Below are positions 25,643 to 27,081 of a stretch of DNA of 27,081 nucleotides, one piece after another. A model generated the notes under the pieces. It did not search any database, was not told the origin of the DNA, and worked only from the letters and a program-made list of their open reading frames with translations. The stretch's first letter is position 1. Each line of letters starts with the position of its first letter. The position numbers and the translations under genes are program-made. Location of the stretch: the IMG/VR virus record IMGVR_UViG_3300025151_000237, positions 1 to 27,081 of that record; one strand, given 5' to 3'. The DNA comes from a virus.

Positions 25643-27076
25643 ATGGCGTACACAATTAACAAAACAGACGGAACAGTAGTTGCTACAATCACAGACGGCA
25701 CTTCGGATAACACAACAAGTTTAACATTATTTGGAAAAAGTTTTTCAGGATTTGGTGAAGGTTTAAATGAAAACCTTGTAAAACTACTTGAAAACTCATC
25801 TTCAACATCGGCACCTTCAGCACCTTTAAAAGGTGAACTCTGGTTCGATACTAGTGTTAACCAATTGAAAGTATATGATGGAACCAGTTTTAAACCAACA
25901 GGTGGTTCAAAGGCGCAGGCAAGTGCACCTACATCACCTTCACAGGGTGACCTATGGTTAGACACAGACGATGATCAACTTTACGTTTACACAGGTTCAG
26001 CGTTTCAACTGGTAGGTCCGGTTTACACATCGGGACAAACATTGTCAGGATGGAAGATCGAGACACTTGCAAGTTCAGGTGGTAACAAAGTGGTTTCCTC
26101 TATGTATGCAGGTAACACAAGAGTAGCAATACTTTCAAAAGAAGATTTTACACCAACCGTAACACAGACAGGATTTGCGGCAATTAAAGCAGGTATAACA
26201 CTGAACAGCACATTAGGTGCAGTGTTCGATGGAACGAACACACAGGCGGCCAGCATTGATGTGTCAGGCACATCTAACACTTCTGCCACATTGATAGCAG
26301 GTGGTAATTTTTTACGGGCGGATGCGGCAGACACGTCTACAGGACAACTGACGCTTGACACAGACTCAGGTATAAGGATTGGTGATTCACAGGAATTGAC
26401 AATATCTGTATCAAGCAATGATGTTACTGTGGCACAAACGGCACAGGACAAGGATCTTAAATTCACAGTCAATGATGGTGGAGTAACAAAAACTCCTTTA
26501 CAATTGACAGGTGCAGATGGTGGAGTAGACATCACTGGTGATGTAACAGTCACTGGAAATTTAACTGTAAGTGGCGAGTTTGATAAAAGTGGAAGTGTTA
26601 TCAATCTTGTAGATGACGCATTCATAAAACTGAATTCAGGAAACGGTGAAGCAGATTCAGGGTTAATCATCGAAACAGGAGACACAGACGATGCTAGATT
26701 CTTTTATGATGTCTCTGAAAACCACTTTACTGCAGGAGAAGGCGGTACATATTCACAGGTGATAAGATTAGCGGATGCAGTTGCAGACGGCAATGCCAAC
26801 AAAGAAAAAGTCTTAAAAACAACAGCGGCAGGTTTATTAACAGTAACTAACATAAATTTAGCGGCAGTTGGTTCAGACATCACATCATCATCAAGTACAT
26901 CAAGCACTTCGGTTCCAACCACAGGACAGGTGACTAAATCATTAAAACTTTGGGGTGGATCTACAATCTCAGATGACAGCAGTAACAGTATCGCAGGAAA
27001 CAGATACGTTGAGACTTCAGCACCAACATCTGGACAAGGTTCAAACGGAGATCTTTGGTTCGTAAGGGAGTCGTAA
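25643..27076 (+). CDS. Tail-fibre-like protein B, paralogue of A
   Basis: A 477-residue protein that ends with TAA five bases before the window edge, so it is complete. The N-terminus (MAYTINKTDG, LTLFGKSFSGFGEGLNENLV, GELWFDTSVNQLKVYDG, GDLWLDTDDDQLYVYTG) parallels protein A, and both share a FTP-x-V...TGFA(A/S)IKAGITL segment. The middle is a stalk rich in Thr, Ser, Gly and Asp, with GDVTVTGNLTVSGEFDKSG. The C-terminus lacks the DLAEVY module of A and instead ends in APTSGQGSNGDLWFVRES, an ending that I recall from other marine phage fibre proteins. A and B could be two parts of one fibre or alternatives for different receptors. A late promoter lies just upstream. Confidence 0.75.
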   Translation: MAYTINKTDGTVVATITDGTSDNTTSLTLFGKSFSGFGEGLNENLVKLLENSSSTSAPSAPLKGELWFDTSVNQLKVYDGTSFKPTGGSKAQASAPTSPSQGDLWLDTDDDQLYVYTGSAFQLVGPVYTSGQTLSGWKIETLASSGGNKVVSSMYAGNTRVAILSKEDFTPTVTQTGFAAIKAGITLNSTLGAVFDGTNTQAASIDVSGTSNTSATLIAGGNFLRADAADTSTGQLTLDTDSGIRIGDSQELTISVSSNDVTVAQTAQDKDLKFTVNDGGVTKTPLQLTGADGGVDITGDVTVTGNLTVSGEFDKSGSVINLVDDAFIKLNSGNGEADSGLIIETGDTDDARFFYDVSENHFTAGEGGTYSQVIRLADAVADGNANKEKVLKTTAAGLLTVTNINLAAVGSDITSSSSTSSTSVPTTGQVTKSLKLWGGSTISDDSSNSIAGNRYVETSAPTSGQGSNGDLWFVRES

Positions 27077-27081
27077 TCCCA

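Noticed and set aside
25643-27076. Fibre protein B truncated by the window edge
   Set aside because: An in-frame TAA at 27074-27076 closes it after a C-terminal ending typical of such proteins.
1-27081. tRNA genes, CRISPR arrays, insertion sequences, attachment sites
   Set aside because: None seen: no cloverleaf-like stretch in the short gaps, no regular direct repeats with spacers, no transposase or integrase motif.

Overview
The window is a late structural (tail and baseplate) block of a T4-like contractile-tailed phage, most likely a marine one. The assignment rests on the order and recognisable motifs of the T4 baseplate genes (48, 53, hub, 5, 25, 6), on exact T4-type late promoter boxes (TATAAATA) in the few intergenic gaps, and on large beta-rich fibre-like proteins of a kind familiar from marine T4-like phages. 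The host cannot be told from the sequence. There is no tRNA, integrase, metabolic gene or CRISPR array.

Layout. Positions 1-588 hold the 5' part of a leftward gene that runs off the window edge; it has a sigma-factor-like (gp55-like) look in its last visible residues. A 138-base divergent gap (589-726) carries a late promoter, followed by a tightly packed rightward run: gp48 (tube cap), a very short gp53 (wedge), a 749-residue gp27-like hub, an 814-residue gp5-like spike and gp25 (wedge). A second late promoter and a palindrome precede gp6 (wedge, 1162 residues). Then comes a single 12.9-kb gene for a 4298-residue protein, followed by a 241-residue structural protein and two paralogous tail-fibre-like proteins, the last ending five bases before the window edge.

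How the genes work together: gp48 caps the tail tube, gp53, gp25 and gp6 build the baseplate wedges, and the hub and spike form the central piercing device. The giant protein sits where T4 has gene 7 and contains a stretch resembling part of gp7. It appears to be a wedge or periphery protein greatly enlarged by modules: a cupredoxin-like domain with a full set of copper ligands, a seven-bladed FG-GAP-type propeller, two short chitin-binding-like modules and a C-terminal array of GDGST beta repeats. The last three proteins are probably fibre or fibre-attachment components.

The most notable points are the modular giant, the putative type 1 copper site in it, a peptidase S74 self-cleaving chaperone domain at the end of the spike protein, late promoter boxes placed so close to start codons that the mRNAs would be almost leaderless, and a sharp drop in GC inside the spike gene near position 5700.
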